Assembly: GCA_910575275.1 (NCBI GenBank)
Contig: CAJTEE010000002.1
Location: 124,001 to 188,000 of the forward strand
Direction: 5' to 3'
Length of the DNA stretch: 64,000 nucleotides
Source of the DNA: Lachnospiraceae bacterium
GTDB lineage: Bacteria; Bacillota; Clostridia; Lachnospirales; Lachnospiraceae
The notes beneath the pieces are model-generated. The model saw only the letters and a program-made list of their open reading frames with translations. It was not told the DNA's origin and did no database searches. Made by a program: the position numbers and the translations under genes. Shown one piece after another: positions 8,174 to 16,656 of this stretch; position 1 is the first letter of the stretch, and every line of letters starts with the position of its first letter.

Positions 8174-8824
8174 ATGCAGCCGCATGAAGACGGAATCTGC
8201 GAGGGCTTTTGTGAGAAGCTAAAAACGGTGGAGCACCGGCTCGCGGAGCAGTTTATGGAGACGGGGAAGCTTCACCGCAGTGTGCTGGAGCGTCTTTTAA
8301 ATAAGACGGGAGTGCACCGCAGCCAGCATCAGATTTTGATGTGTTTATCCTGGAACCCGGATATTTCTCAGAAAAAGCTGGCAGCGCTTTATCATGTATC
8401 GACGGCAGCAGTTGCCGTTTCCTTAAAAAAACTGGAAAAGGGCGGCTATATCGAGCGGGCAGTGGATATAGAGGATAACCGTTATAACAAAATCCGCCTG
8501 ACGCCAAAGGGCTGTTCGGTGGTGGAGAACAGCTATGCGCTTTTTTGGGAGGTCGAGGAATGCATGTTTGCCGGGTTTGCCAGTGAGGAGAAGGCCCGCT
8601 TCCTCAGTTATCTTGAGCGGCTCTCGGATAATCTTGGCCGGATTTCCGGCAAAAAGGCGACAAAAGGAGAGACAAAACATAATGAAACGATACAAGAAGT
8701 ATATCCTGCCGTATCTTTCGGCATTCATCATTGGTCCACTCATGATGCTGACAGAGGTGGCCGGGGAGATCATGCTGCCAAGGCTGATGTCTTACATCAT
8801 CAACAACGGCGTGGCAAACCATGA
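8174..8824 (+). CDS. MarR-family transcriptional regulator with anomalous C-terminal extension
   Basis: A 216-residue frame whose first 165 residues form a MarR winged helix (wHTH around SQKKLAALYHVSTAAVAVSLKKLEKGGYIER, wing DIEDNRYNKIRLTPKG). MarR dimers usually repress neighbouring efflux genes and respond to the exported drug or metabolite. Here the gene precedes a two-subunit ABC exporter. The frame runs 143 bp into the exporter gene, giving about 50 residues of non-family sequence. Insertion of one A in the run at 8651-8655 would end the protein at TAA 8680-8682, exactly overlapping the ABC start codon. The extension is therefore probably a frameshift (natural or sequencing error). Family call confident, C-terminus doubtful. 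Confidence 0.85.
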   Translation: MQPHEDGICEGFCEKLKTVEHRLAEQFMETGKLHRSVLERLLNKTGVHRSQHQILMCLSWNPDISQKKLAALYHVSTAAVAVSLKKLEKGGYIERAVDIEDNRYNKIRLTPKGCSVVENSYALFWEVEECMFAGFASEEKARFLSYLERLSDNLGRISGKKATKGETKHNETIQEVYPAVSFGIHHWSTHDADRGGRGDHAAKADVLHHQQRRGKP

Positions 8825-10436
8825 TACTGCCTATATCCTGCGGATAGGCGGCCTGATGGTTTTTGCGGTCCTTGTAATGATCATCGGCGGAACACTGGGA
8901 ACGTATTTTGCGGCGAAGGCCTCTATTTGCTTTACCAGCGACCTGCGGCGTGACATTTTTAAAAAGGTACAAAGGTTTTCGTTTGCGAATATTGACGCGT
9001 TCAGTACGGGATCACTGGTAACGAGGCTTACCAACGATATCCAGCAGGTGCAGAACGTTCTGACGATGGGGCTTAAGATGGCGCTTCGCGCGCCGGGGAT
9101 GTTTGTGGGTGCGCTGATTATGGCGTTTATGATGAACCTGCGGCTGGCGCTCATTATTCTCGTTGTGATTCCGCTTCTTTTAGGAACGATCATCCTGATT
9201 TTAAAGACGGCATTCCCGCGTTTTCAGATTATGCAGGAGAAGCTGGATAAGCTTAATTCGGGGATCCAGGAGGCACTTATGAACGTGCGGGTCGTGAAGT
9301 CGTTCGTCCGTGAGGACTTTGAAATCCAGAAATTTTCTGGACTCAATGAAGACTTGAAGGAGGGGAGTATGCGGGCGCTGAAGATCGTCATTATGACGAT
9401 GCCTGTCATGATGCTCGCGATGAACCTCACGACGCTTGCGGTGGTCTGGTATGGCGGAAATCTGATTATCGGAGGAAACATGCCAGTCGGAGACCTGACC
9501 GCGTTTACAACATACATCGTGCAGATTCTTATGTCGCTCATGATGCTGTCTATGGTCTTTTTGCAGAGCTCGCGTGCCCAGGCGTCGTTGGTCAGAATCA
9601 ACGAGGTGTTAGATACGGAGATTGATTTGAACGACGAAGGGGCGTCTCATAAGGAGAAGAAGGTTGAGGCGGGCCGCATAGAATTTAAAGATGTGAGCTT
9701 TGGATATGCAAGGGAAAACGGCATCAGCGATCTGGTACTGGAGCACATAAGCTTTACAGCCGAGCCCGGCCAGACAATCGGGATTATCGGCTCTACAGGC
9801 AGTGGGAAGACCTCGCTCGTACAGCTTATCCCAAGGCTTTACGATGTATCGGAGGGGCAGGTGCTCGTGGATGGAGTGGACGTCAGAGAATATTCTCTGC
9901 GCCATCTGCGGGACGGCGTCGGCATGGTATTGCAGAAAAACGATCTGTTTTCAGGGACGATCGAGGAAAACCTGCGTTGGGGTGATGAGGAAGCAGCAGA
10001 CGAGGAGATCTCTGCCGCGGCGAGGAGCGCACAGGCAGAGGACTTCATAAAATCCTTTAAATTTCAGTATCAGTCGGATATCGGACAGGGAGGCGCGGGT
10101 GTTTCCGGAGGTCAGAAGCAGAGGCTTTGCATCGCCAGGGCACTTTTAAAGAAGCCAAAGATCCTGATCTTAGATGATTCGACGAGCGCAGTGGATACAG
10201 CGACAGAGGCGCGGATTCGGGAAAGCTTTTCAGGTGAACGCAAGGATATAACAAAGCTCATCATTGCACAGCGGATTTCCTCGGTTCAGGATGCCGATCT
10301 GATCCTGGTGCTGGAGGAGGGAAAAATCATCGGAAAGGGCACACATGAGGAGCTTTTAAAAAGCTGTACGGCGTATGAGGAAATCTATATGACGCAGACC
10401 GGAAGCGCAAGAATGGGCGAGGAGGTGAGCGAATGA
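8682..10436 (+). CDS. Heterodimeric ABC exporter subunit with degenerate ATP site (BmrC/LmrC-like)
   Basis: A 584-residue half-transporter: six membrane helices (about residues 5-300), then a nucleotide-binding domain with Walker A GSTGSGKTS, signature VSGGQKQR and Walker B ILILDDSTSAVD. The residue after Walker B is Asp rather than the catalytic Glu, as in the non-hydrolysing member of heterodimeric exporters such as BmrCD and LmrCD. ATG 8682 follows AGGAG and gives a proper N-terminus; the frame open from 8535 is not needed. It overlaps the partner gene by ATGA, fitting 1:1 translation. Likely multidrug or peptide efflux controlled by the upstream MarR; substrate unknown. Confidence 0.92.
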   Translation: MKRYKKYILPYLSAFIIGPLMMLTEVAGEIMLPRLMSYIINNGVANHDTAYILRIGGLMVFAVLVMIIGGTLGTYFAAKASICFTSDLRRDIFKKVQRFSFANIDAFSTGSLVTRLTNDIQQVQNVLTMGLKMALRAPGMFVGALIMAFMMNLRLALIILVVIPLLLGTIILILKTAFPRFQIMQEKLDKLNSGIQEALMNVRVVKSFVREDFEIQKFSGLNEDLKEGSMRALKIVIMTMPVMMLAMNLTTLAVVWYGGNLIIGGNMPVGDLTAFTTYIVQILMSLMMLSMVFLQSSRAQASLVRINEVLDTEIDLNDEGASHKEKKVEAGRIEFKDVSFGYARENGISDLVLEHISFTAEPGQTIGIIGSTGSGKTSLVQLIPRLYDVSEGQVLVDGVDVREYSLRHLRDGVGMVLQKNDLFSGTIEENLRWGDEEAADEEISAAARSAQAEDFIKSFKFQYQSDIGQGGAGVSGGQKQRLCIARALLKKPKILILDDSTSAVDTATEARIRESFSGERKDITKLIIAQRISSVQDADLILVLEEGKIIGKGTHEELLKSCTAYEEIYMTQTGSARMGEEVSE

Positions 10437-12313
10437 CACTGGCGGAGAGAAAGAAAAGCCTTTTAAGGCGGTATGGCGGCCGTGTGGCAAGCGCGGGCCC
10501 AAACACTCCAGGACCCAAGCATGGCCCCGCTGCGAGAGCCAGACAGGGACAGGGCGGCCGGCCAAAGAACCAGACGGCAACGATCAGGCGGCTTTTGTCT
10601 TATCTGGAGCAGGACCGAAAAAAGATGGCGGCAGCTTTTTTCTGCGTGATCGTAAGTACACTGGCAAACCTTGCGGGCTCTTACCTTTTGCGGCCGATCA
10701 TGAATGAATTTATCGCGCCGCCAGATGGAAGCCCGGGAAGCGTTGGCGGCCTTTTGGCCGGAGTTTTGCTTATGGGGGCAGTCTATCTGATGGGAGTCGC
10801 CGCAAACTATTTTCAAGCGCGGATCATGTTGACGGTCGCCCAGGATGCACTGGTACGCATAAGGACAGAGCTGTTTTCCAAAATGCAGAGGCTCCCGGTC
10901 CGGTTTTATGACACAAATGCGAACGGTGATCTGATGAGCCGCTTTACGAATGATGTGGACACGATCGGCAATATGCTGAGCAGTACGCTTGTGCAGCTTT
11001 TTTCGGGCCTTTTGAGCATTCTGGGGACGCTTTTACTCATGATTTATACGAACATCTGGCTGACGCTTGTGACACTCGTACTGATTCCGCTTATCATGCG
11101 GGCTGGAGGCGCGGTGGCAGGGCGGAGCCAGAAATATTTCCATGCGCAGCAGTCGGCGCTTGGCGCTTTGAACGGGTATATCGAGGAGACAATCAATGGG
11201 CAGAAGGTGGTTAAGGTTTTTAACCATGAGAGTGTGGCAGAGGAGGAGTTTTCCATCTTAAACGAGGATTTGCGCGACAAGCAGATCCGCGCGCAGTTTT
11301 TCGGAGGCATGATGGGGCCGGTTATGAACAGCTTAAGCCAGGTCAACTATACGCTGACTGCGTGCGTGGGTGGTCTTCTGTGCGTGCTGCGTGGCTTTGA
11401 CGTAGGCGGTTTGACTGTATTTTTAAACTTTTCGCGCCAATTTTCCCGCCCCATCAACGAAATCTCCATGCAGATCTCGAATGTATTCTCGGCGTTGGCC
11501 GGAGCGGAGCGGGTCTTTACGGTCATGGACGAGGAGCCGGAGGAGCCGGATGTGGCGGATGCGCCTGACATGAGCGGCATGAAAGGCGAGGTGGTTCTGT
11601 CCCATGTGCGCTTTGGCTATACGGAGGATAAAGCGATCTTAAAAGATATAAGCCTTTATGCAAAACCAGGCCAGAAGATTGCGTTTGTCGGCTCTACCGG
11701 TGCGGGCAAAACGACGATTACAAACCTGATCAACCGGTTCTATGACATCCAGGAGGGGGAAATTACGATCGACGGAGTGGACATCCGCCGTATGAAACGC
11801 AGTGAGCTCAGGAGAAACATCGCGATGGTCCTGCAGGATACGCATCTCTTTACCGGGACGGTGCGGGAAAATATCCGTTACGGACGCCTGGACGCCACAG
11901 ACGAGGAGGTCGTGGCGGCTGCGAAGACAGCCTCGGCACATTCGTTCATTATGCGGCTGCCGCAGGGCTATGACACCATTCTGGAAAGCGACGGCGCGAA
12001 TCTGAGCCAGGGGCAGAGACAGCTTTTAAATATCGCGAGGGCGGCAGTATCAAAGGCGCCGATCCTGATTCTTGACGAGGCTACAAGCTCGGTCGATACA
12101 AGAACAGAGAAGCATATTGAACACGGCATGGACCGGCTGATGGAAAGCCGCACAACGTTCGTTATCGCACACAGGCTGTCTACGGTACGAAATGCCAATG
12201 CGATCATGGTTTTAGAAAACGGAGAGATCATCGAGCGCGGAGATCATGACGATCTGCTGGCACAGAAAGGAAGGTATTACAGTCTGTATACAGGGGCCAG
12301 CGAGTTAGAGTAA
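10433..12313 (+). CDS. Heterodimeric ABC exporter subunit with catalytic ATP site (BmrD/LmrD-like)
   Basis: A 626-residue half-transporter that partners the preceding gene. A basic, Pro/Gly-rich cytoplasmic N-terminal leader (about 50 residues, including GGRVASAGPNTPGPKHGP) precedes six membrane helices and an ATPase domain with Walker A GSTGAGKTT, signature LSQGQRQ and Walker B ILILDEATSSVD. The catalytic Glu is present. The long N-terminal leader is typical of the larger subunit in such pairs. It starts in the ATGA overlap with the first subunit. A terminator follows, so the operon is marR plus two ABC genes. Confidence 0.92.
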   Translation: MTLAERKKSLLRRYGGRVASAGPNTPGPKHGPAARARQGQGGRPKNQTATIRRLLSYLEQDRKKMAAAFFCVIVSTLANLAGSYLLRPIMNEFIAPPDGSPGSVGGLLAGVLLMGAVYLMGVAANYFQARIMLTVAQDALVRIRTELFSKMQRLPVRFYDTNANGDLMSRFTNDVDTIGNMLSSTLVQLFSGLLSILGTLLLMIYTNIWLTLVTLVLIPLIMRAGGAVAGRSQKYFHAQQSALGALNGYIEETINGQKVVKVFNHESVAEEEFSILNEDLRDKQIRAQFFGGMMGPVMNSLSQVNYTLTACVGGLLCVLRGFDVGGLTVFLNFSRQFSRPINEISMQISNVFSALAGAERVFTVMDEEPEEPDVADAPDMSGMKGEVVLSHVRFGYTEDKAILKDISLYAKPGQKIAFVGSTGAGKTTITNLINRFYDIQEGEITIDGVDIRRMKRSELRRNIAMVLQDTHLFTGTVRENIRYGRLDATDEEVVAAAKTASAHSFIMRLPQGYDTILESDGANLSQGQRQLLNIARAAVSKAPILILDEATSSVDTRTEKHIEHGMDRLMESRTTFVIAHRLSTVRNANAIMVLENGEIIERGDHDDLLAQKGRYYSLYTGASELE

Positions 12314-12360
12314 AGGACACAAACCAGCAGGGCGGTCAACTGGGGAGTGAACGACAGCCA

Positions 12361-12407
12361 AAGCAGCTTCCATATGACAAAATATCAGTCATGGAAGTTG
12401 CTTTTTT
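12361..12407 (+). terminator. Terminator of the marR-ABC operon
   Basis: 13-bp arms AAGCAGCTTCCAT (12361-12373) and ATGGAAGTTGCTT (12391-12403) with one G-T pair, followed by TTTT. The T-rich end overlaps the -35 box of the next promoter. Confidence 0.85.
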
Positions 12408-12448
12408 GTGTGCAAAATGCTATACTAAGAAAAACACTTTAATAAAGT
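12398..12448 (+). promoter_or_regulatory. Promoter and palindromic operator of the ROK regulator
   Basis: TTGCTT at 12398-12403, 17 bp, and TATACT at 12421-12426. Ten bases later comes the palindrome ACTTTA-A-TAAAGT (12436-12448), covering the expected transcription start. This position suits autorepression by the ROK protein. Confidence 0.65.
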
Positions 12449-12460
12449 TGAGGACAATCA

Positions 12461-13588
12461 ATGGACAGAAAACAGGCGACCAACATCGAGGTAAAGAAAA
12501 ACAACAGAAACCGTATTTTTCGGTATATTTGCAAAAACGGTACTGTGTCAAATCCGGATATTTCCTATGACCTGAAAATCAGCCTGCCCACAGTGACACA
12601 GATTACGAGGGAGCTGATCGAAAGAGGGCTTGTAAAGGAGATGGGTGAGATGCAGTCCACCGGGGGGCGCAGAGCCAAAGCGCTGGCTATTGCTGCTGAC
12701 GCGGGGCAGGCCGTGGGTGTGGACATTACAAAGAACCATATAAGCCTTGTGTTCACGGATTTGATGGGTGAAATTATAAAATATGAGCGCATTTTTAAGC
12801 CCTACAAAACAGAGGAAACCTACTGCCGTGAGGTAAACGAGCGGTTGGAGCATTTTTTAGAGGAAAGCGGGTGCAGGAGCGAGCGGCTCTTGGGGATCGG
12901 CATTTCCTTTCCCGGAATCATTGACTTAGAGGGAAGGAAGGTGGCAGATTCCCATGTACTTGGGGTCAGGGATCTGCCGTTTGTCTCAATCAGCCGGTTT
13001 TTCTCGTATCCCTGCCATTTTTTAAATGATGCAAATGCGGGAGCGTATGCAGAAGGAATCCGGGCAGAGGGGCGGGAGCGGTTTTTCTATCTGTCTTTGA
13101 GCAATACGGTCGGCGGGGCTGTCTTTGGAAACGGCAGACTTGAGCATGGAAAAAATTTTCGCTGCGGAGAAGCAGGGCATATGACCATTATCCCGGGCGG
13201 AGAGGAATGTTATTGCGGGAAGCGGGGCTGCCTGGATGCATATTGTTCAGCCAGGTGCCTGTCCGATGCCGCGAACGGAAAGCTGGATGCTTTTTTTAAG
13301 AGGCTGGAGCAGGGAGAACGGTCGGCCTGCGAGCTATGGGATACGTATACGGATTATTTAGCTATCGCGGTCAACAATCTCCATATGGTTCTGGACTGCG
13401 ACATCATTCTGGGCGGATATGTGGGAAGCTGCATGGGACCGCATATTCAGGATATTCAGGAGAAGGTGGCCGAGCGGAATACCTTTGCGGAGAGCGGCGG
13501 CTTTGTGCGTGCCTGCCGTCATAAGCTGGGAGCGGCCGCGCTGGGAGCTGCGCTGGAAATGATCGAGTCCTTTATAGAACAGATATAA
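12461..13588 (+). CDS. ROK-family transcriptional regulator (NagC/XylR type)
   Basis: A 375-residue protein. A winged helix-turn-helix occupies residues 10-75 (SNPDISYDLKISLPTVTQITREL), followed by a ROK sugar-kinase-like domain with GVDI near residue 87, ISFPGIID near 150, the GEAGH segment and the zinc-binding cluster CYCGKRGCLDAYCS around 248-261. ROK repressors sense sugars or sugar phosphates. No sugar-uptake or catabolic genes are adjacent, so the effector and targets are unknown. A perfect palindrome just downstream of its -10 box suggests autoregulation. It is monocistronic. Confidence 0.9.
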   Translation: MDRKQATNIEVKKNNRNRIFRYICKNGTVSNPDISYDLKISLPTVTQITRELIERGLVKEMGEMQSTGGRRAKALAIAADAGQAVGVDITKNHISLVFTDLMGEIIKYERIFKPYKTEETYCREVNERLEHFLEESGCRSERLLGIGISFPGIIDLEGRKVADSHVLGVRDLPFVSISRFFSYPCHFLNDANAGAYAEGIRAEGRERFFYLSLSNTVGGAVFGNGRLEHGKNFRCGEAGHMTIIPGGEECYCGKRGCLDAYCSARCLSDAANGKLDAFFKRLEQGERSACELWDTYTDYLAIAVNNLHMVLDCDIILGGYVGSCMGPHIQDIQEKVAERNTFAESGGFVRACRHKLGAAALGAALEMIESFIEQI

Positions 13589-13677
13589 AAAATGAAAGAG
13601 TCTGCGTACACCTTGTTCTTTTTTGCGAACAATGACGAAAATCTTAAATTTCCGTAAAATTGTTAATGGATTACAGA

Positions 13678-13706
13678 TTGTAAAAAAAGCATAAATATTG
13701 TATAAT
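13678..13706 (+). promoter_or_regulatory. Promoter of the rnf operon
   Basis: TTGTAA at 13678-13683, a 17-bp spacer and a perfect TATAAT at 13701-13706, about 48 bp before the chosen rnfC start. The AT-rich spacer suggests a strong constitutive promoter. Confidence 0.8.
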
Positions 13707-13753
13707 CAGAAACGATAGGTACTATGAAATTCTACAGAAAGAAGGTTTATGAA

Positions 13754-15082
13754 ATGGGTCTGAGCACATTTATAGGCGGCGTTCATCCTTTTGAGGGGAA
13801 AGAACTGTCTTCCGATAAGCCGATTCAGGTCATCGAGCCAAAGGGCGAGATGGTATTCCCGGTCGCGCAGCACATCGGCGCCCCCGCGAAGCCCCTGGTT
13901 GCAAAGGGCGACACCGTTTTGGTCGGCCAGAAGATCGCGGAAGCCGGCGGCTTTATCTCTGCGAATGTAATCTGCTCCGTATCCGGAACGGTCAAGGGAA
14001 TTGAGCCCCGCCTGGTCGCCAACGGTGCGATTGTACAATCCATTATCGTGGAGAACGACGGAGCGTACAAGGCGGTAGAGGGCTTCGGCCAGAAGCGCGA
14101 TTACACAAAGCTTTCCAAGGAGGAGATCCGCGAGATCGTAAAGGAGGCCGGAATCGTAGGCCTCGGCGGCGCGGGCTTCCCAACAAACGTAAAGCTGGCC
14201 CCGAAGAATGAGGAGGAGATCGATTATATCATCGTCAATGCAGCAGAGTGCGAGCCGTATCTGACGAGCGATTACCGCCTTATGATGGAGCAGCCTGAGC
14301 GCTTGATCGGCGGCTTGAAGGTCATCTTACATATTTTCCCCAAGGCCAAGGGCGTGATCGGCATTGAGGAGAACAAACCGGAGGCGATCCAGAAGCTTTC
14401 AGAGCTTGTAAAAGACGAGCCGCGTATTGAGGTCTGCCCGTTAAAGACCAAATACCCGCAGGGGGGCGAGCGTTTCCTGATCTATGCGGTGACCGGAGGA
14501 CGTGAGATCAGCTCTGCAATGCTACCCGCGGATGCAGGCTGTATCGTGGACAACGTAGATACGGTTATTTCCATTTATAATGCGGTCTGTGAGAGCACAC
14601 CTCTTATCAGAAAGATCATTACCGTGACCGGTGATGCAGTCGCCAATCCGCAGAACTTCGAGGTACGCCTGGGAACCAATTACCAGGAGGTGCTGGCGGC
14701 AGCCGGCGGCTTTAAGACAGAGCCTGAGAAAATGGTTTCTGGCGGTCCGATGATGGGGCAGGCATTGTTCTCTCTGGACATTCCGGTCATGAAGACCTCC
14801 TCCGCACTAACCTGCTTTACAAAGGATGAGGTTGCGGCTAACGAAGAAACGCCGTGTATCCGCTGCGGACGCTGCGTATCTGTCTGTCCGGAGCATATCG
14901 TCCCGGTTATGATGATGGCGGCCGCAGAGAGAAACGATCTTGAGCAGTTCGAGAAGATGAACGGCATGGAGTGCTGTGAGTGCGGAAGCTGTACCTTTAT
15001 CTGCCCGGCCCACCGTCCGCTTACGCAGGCCTTCAAGGAGATGCGTAAATCGGTTATGGCGGCCAGAAGAAAGAAAGCGTAG
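13754..15082 (+). CDS. rnfC: Rnf complex subunit RnfC (NADH-oxidising, Fe-S/FMN)
   Basis: A 442-residue peripheral subunit of the Rnf ferredoxin:NAD+ oxidoreductase, which couples electron transfer to Na+ or H+ export. The N-terminus MGLSTFIGGVHP is canonical. The Rossmann part contains GLGGAGFPTNVK and NAAECEPYLTSD (FMN/NADH site). Two ferredoxin motifs, CIRCGRCVSVCP and CCECGSCTFICP, lie near the C-terminus. The frame is open from an ATG at 13724, but ATG 13754 has AAAGAAGG eight bases upstream and matches the family start. First gene of rnfCDGEAB, the gene order of clostridial and acetogenic Rnf. Confidence 0.97.
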   Translation: MGLSTFIGGVHPFEGKELSSDKPIQVIEPKGEMVFPVAQHIGAPAKPLVAKGDTVLVGQKIAEAGGFISANVICSVSGTVKGIEPRLVANGAIVQSIIVENDGAYKAVEGFGQKRDYTKLSKEEIREIVKEAGIVGLGGAGFPTNVKLAPKNEEEIDYIIVNAAECEPYLTSDYRLMMEQPERLIGGLKVILHIFPKAKGVIGIEENKPEAIQKLSELVKDEPRIEVCPLKTKYPQGGERFLIYAVTGGREISSAMLPADAGCIVDNVDTVISIYNAVCESTPLIRKIITVTGDAVANPQNFEVRLGTNYQEVLAAAGGFKTEPEKMVSGGPMMGQALFSLDIPVMKTSSALTCFTKDEVAANEETPCIRCGRCVSVCPEHIVPVMMMAAAERNDLEQFEKMNGMECCECGSCTFICPAHRPLTQAFKEMRKSVMAARRKKA

Positions 15083-15094
15083 GAGGTAGGACAA

Positions 15095-16039
15095 ATGAGT
15101 AAATTAATCAACGTATCATCATCGCCTCATGTACGCAACAATGTCGCCACAAAAAATTTGATGTACGATGTGGCGATCGCCATGCTTCCGGCGACGGTCT
15201 GGGGTGTGATGCAGTTCGGAATCTATTCGCTGGTTGTCATCGTGGCAACCGTGCTTTCCTGTATCTTGAGTGAGTATGTCTACGAGACGCTCATGCATAA
15301 GCCGATCACCATAAGCGACGGCAGCGCACTTGTCACGGGTATGATTTTAGGGCTTAACATGCCACCGACGATTCCGCTGTGGATGCCGGTTTTAGGCGGT
15401 GTGTTTGCGATTATCGTCGTCAAACAGTTGTATGGCGGCCTTGGCCAAAACTTTATGAATCCGGCTCTGGCAGCCAGATGCTTCCTTTTGATTTCCTTTG
15501 CAGGCTCTATGACAAGGTTTACGGATCCGGTTGCGGATGTGATCGCCAGTGCAACCCCGCTTGCAACGATCAAGGCCGGCGGAGAGTATGACGTTGCTGC
15601 TATGTTTATTGGCCGGATTCCCGGAACAATCGGTGAGGTTTCTGCGATTGCGCTTTTGATCGGTGCGGCGTATCTTCTTTATAAAAAGGTCATCACCATC
15701 CGCATTCCGGGTACATATATCCTTACCTTTGCGGTCTTTGCATTCATCTTTGGGCAGCAGAATATCAATTATGTGCTGGCAGAGGTATTCGGCGGCGGCC
15801 TGATCTTCGGTGCATTCTTCATGGCGACTGATTATGTCACAAGTCCGATCACACCGAAGGGGCAGATTGTGTTCGGCGTGTGTCTGGGAATCCTGACCGG
15901 TCTGTTCCGTCTGTTCGGCGGCAGCGCGGAGGGAGTTTCCTATGCGATTATTTTCTGCAACATCCTGGTTCCGTTGATTGAGCGGGTAACGCTTCCTGTT
16001 GCATTCGGAAAAGGAGGTAAGAAAAATGGCGGCAAGTAA
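15095..16039 (+). CDS. rnfD: Rnf complex subunit RnfD (membrane, covalent FMN)
   Basis: A 314-residue integral membrane protein related to NqrB, with about eight to ten helices. The motif SATPLA around residue 152 carries the Thr that receives covalent FMN through ApbE. PGTIGEVSAIALLIGAAYLL and YVTSPITPKGQ are family-typical. It lies 12 bp after rnfC with an AGGAGG site, and its end overlaps the rnfG start by 14 bp. It passes electrons within the membrane and contributes to ion translocation. An ApbE transferase is encoded at 47241-48251. Confidence 0.96.
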   Translation: MSKLINVSSSPHVRNNVATKNLMYDVAIAMLPATVWGVMQFGIYSLVVIVATVLSCILSEYVYETLMHKPITISDGSALVTGMILGLNMPPTIPLWMPVLGGVFAIIVVKQLYGGLGQNFMNPALAARCFLLISFAGSMTRFTDPVADVIASATPLATIKAGGEYDVAAMFIGRIPGTIGEVSAIALLIGAAYLLYKKVITIRIPGTYILTFAVFAFIFGQQNINYVLAEVFGGGLIFGAFFMATDYVTSPITPKGQIVFGVCLGILTGLFRLFGGSAEGVSYAIIFCNILVPLIERVTLPVAFGKGGKKNGGK

Positions 16040-16643
16040 AGCAGGCTTTATGAAGGATGCCTTGATCCTGTTTGCAATTACATTGGTGTCCGGCGTCTGC
16101 CTGGGCTTTGTATATGATATTACCAAGGCGCCGATCGAGCAGGCCACGATTCGGGCTAACAATGCGACTTATAAAGAAGTTCTTTCAGCGGCCGAGACCT
16201 TTGAGGAGGTCGCGGGCTCCAAAGAGAAAATTGCGGCTACGGCGGATGAGATCGCGAATCTCGGCTATGGCAGCGTGGCGATTGAGTCTGTACTCGAGGG
16301 TAAAGACGGGAGTGGCACGGCTGTCGGCTATGTCATTAACTCTCTGTCCAAAAACAGCTACGGCGGAGCCGTAAAGCTCTCAATTGGCTTTGACGCAGAC
16401 GGTACCATTACCGGTGTCGGCATCCGTGAGATCAGCGACACGCCCGGCCTCGGCTTAAAGGCGAAAGATGCGGCCTATAAAGATCAGTTTATTGGCAAGA
16501 ATACCGATGTGCTGACCGTTACGAAGTCTGGCTCCGCAGGCGATGCAGAGATCAACGCAATCAGCGGCGCGACAATTACTTCAAATGCAACAACGAATGC
16601 AGTCAATGCAGCGCTCTATTACCTGCATAACTGCATGAACTAG
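16026..16643 (+). CDS. rnfG: Rnf complex subunit RnfG (covalent FMN, extracytoplasmic)
   Basis: A 205-residue single-pass membrane protein with a helix at residues 10-30 and an outer FMN-binding domain. The flavinylation motif SGATITS lies near residue 180, where ApbE attaches FMN to the second Thr-type residue. SDTPGLGLKA is also diagnostic. ATG 16026 with AAAGGAGGT upstream is preferred to a TTG at 15999. The start lies inside the end of rnfD, indicating translational coupling. Confidence 0.96.
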   Translation: MAASKAGFMKDALILFAITLVSGVCLGFVYDITKAPIEQATIRANNATYKEVLSAAETFEEVAGSKEKIAATADEIANLGYGSVAIESVLEGKDGSGTAVGYVINSLSKNSYGGAVKLSIGFDADGTITGVGIREISDTPGLGLKAKDAAYKDQFIGKNTDVLTVTKSGSAGDAEINAISGATITSNATTNAVNAALYYLHNCMN

Positions 16644-16656
16644 GAGGTGGGTGTGT

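Noticed and set aside
15392-16162. A 256-residue minus-strand frame across rnfD and rnfG
   Set aside because: It is antisense to two clear rnf genes and has no family features.
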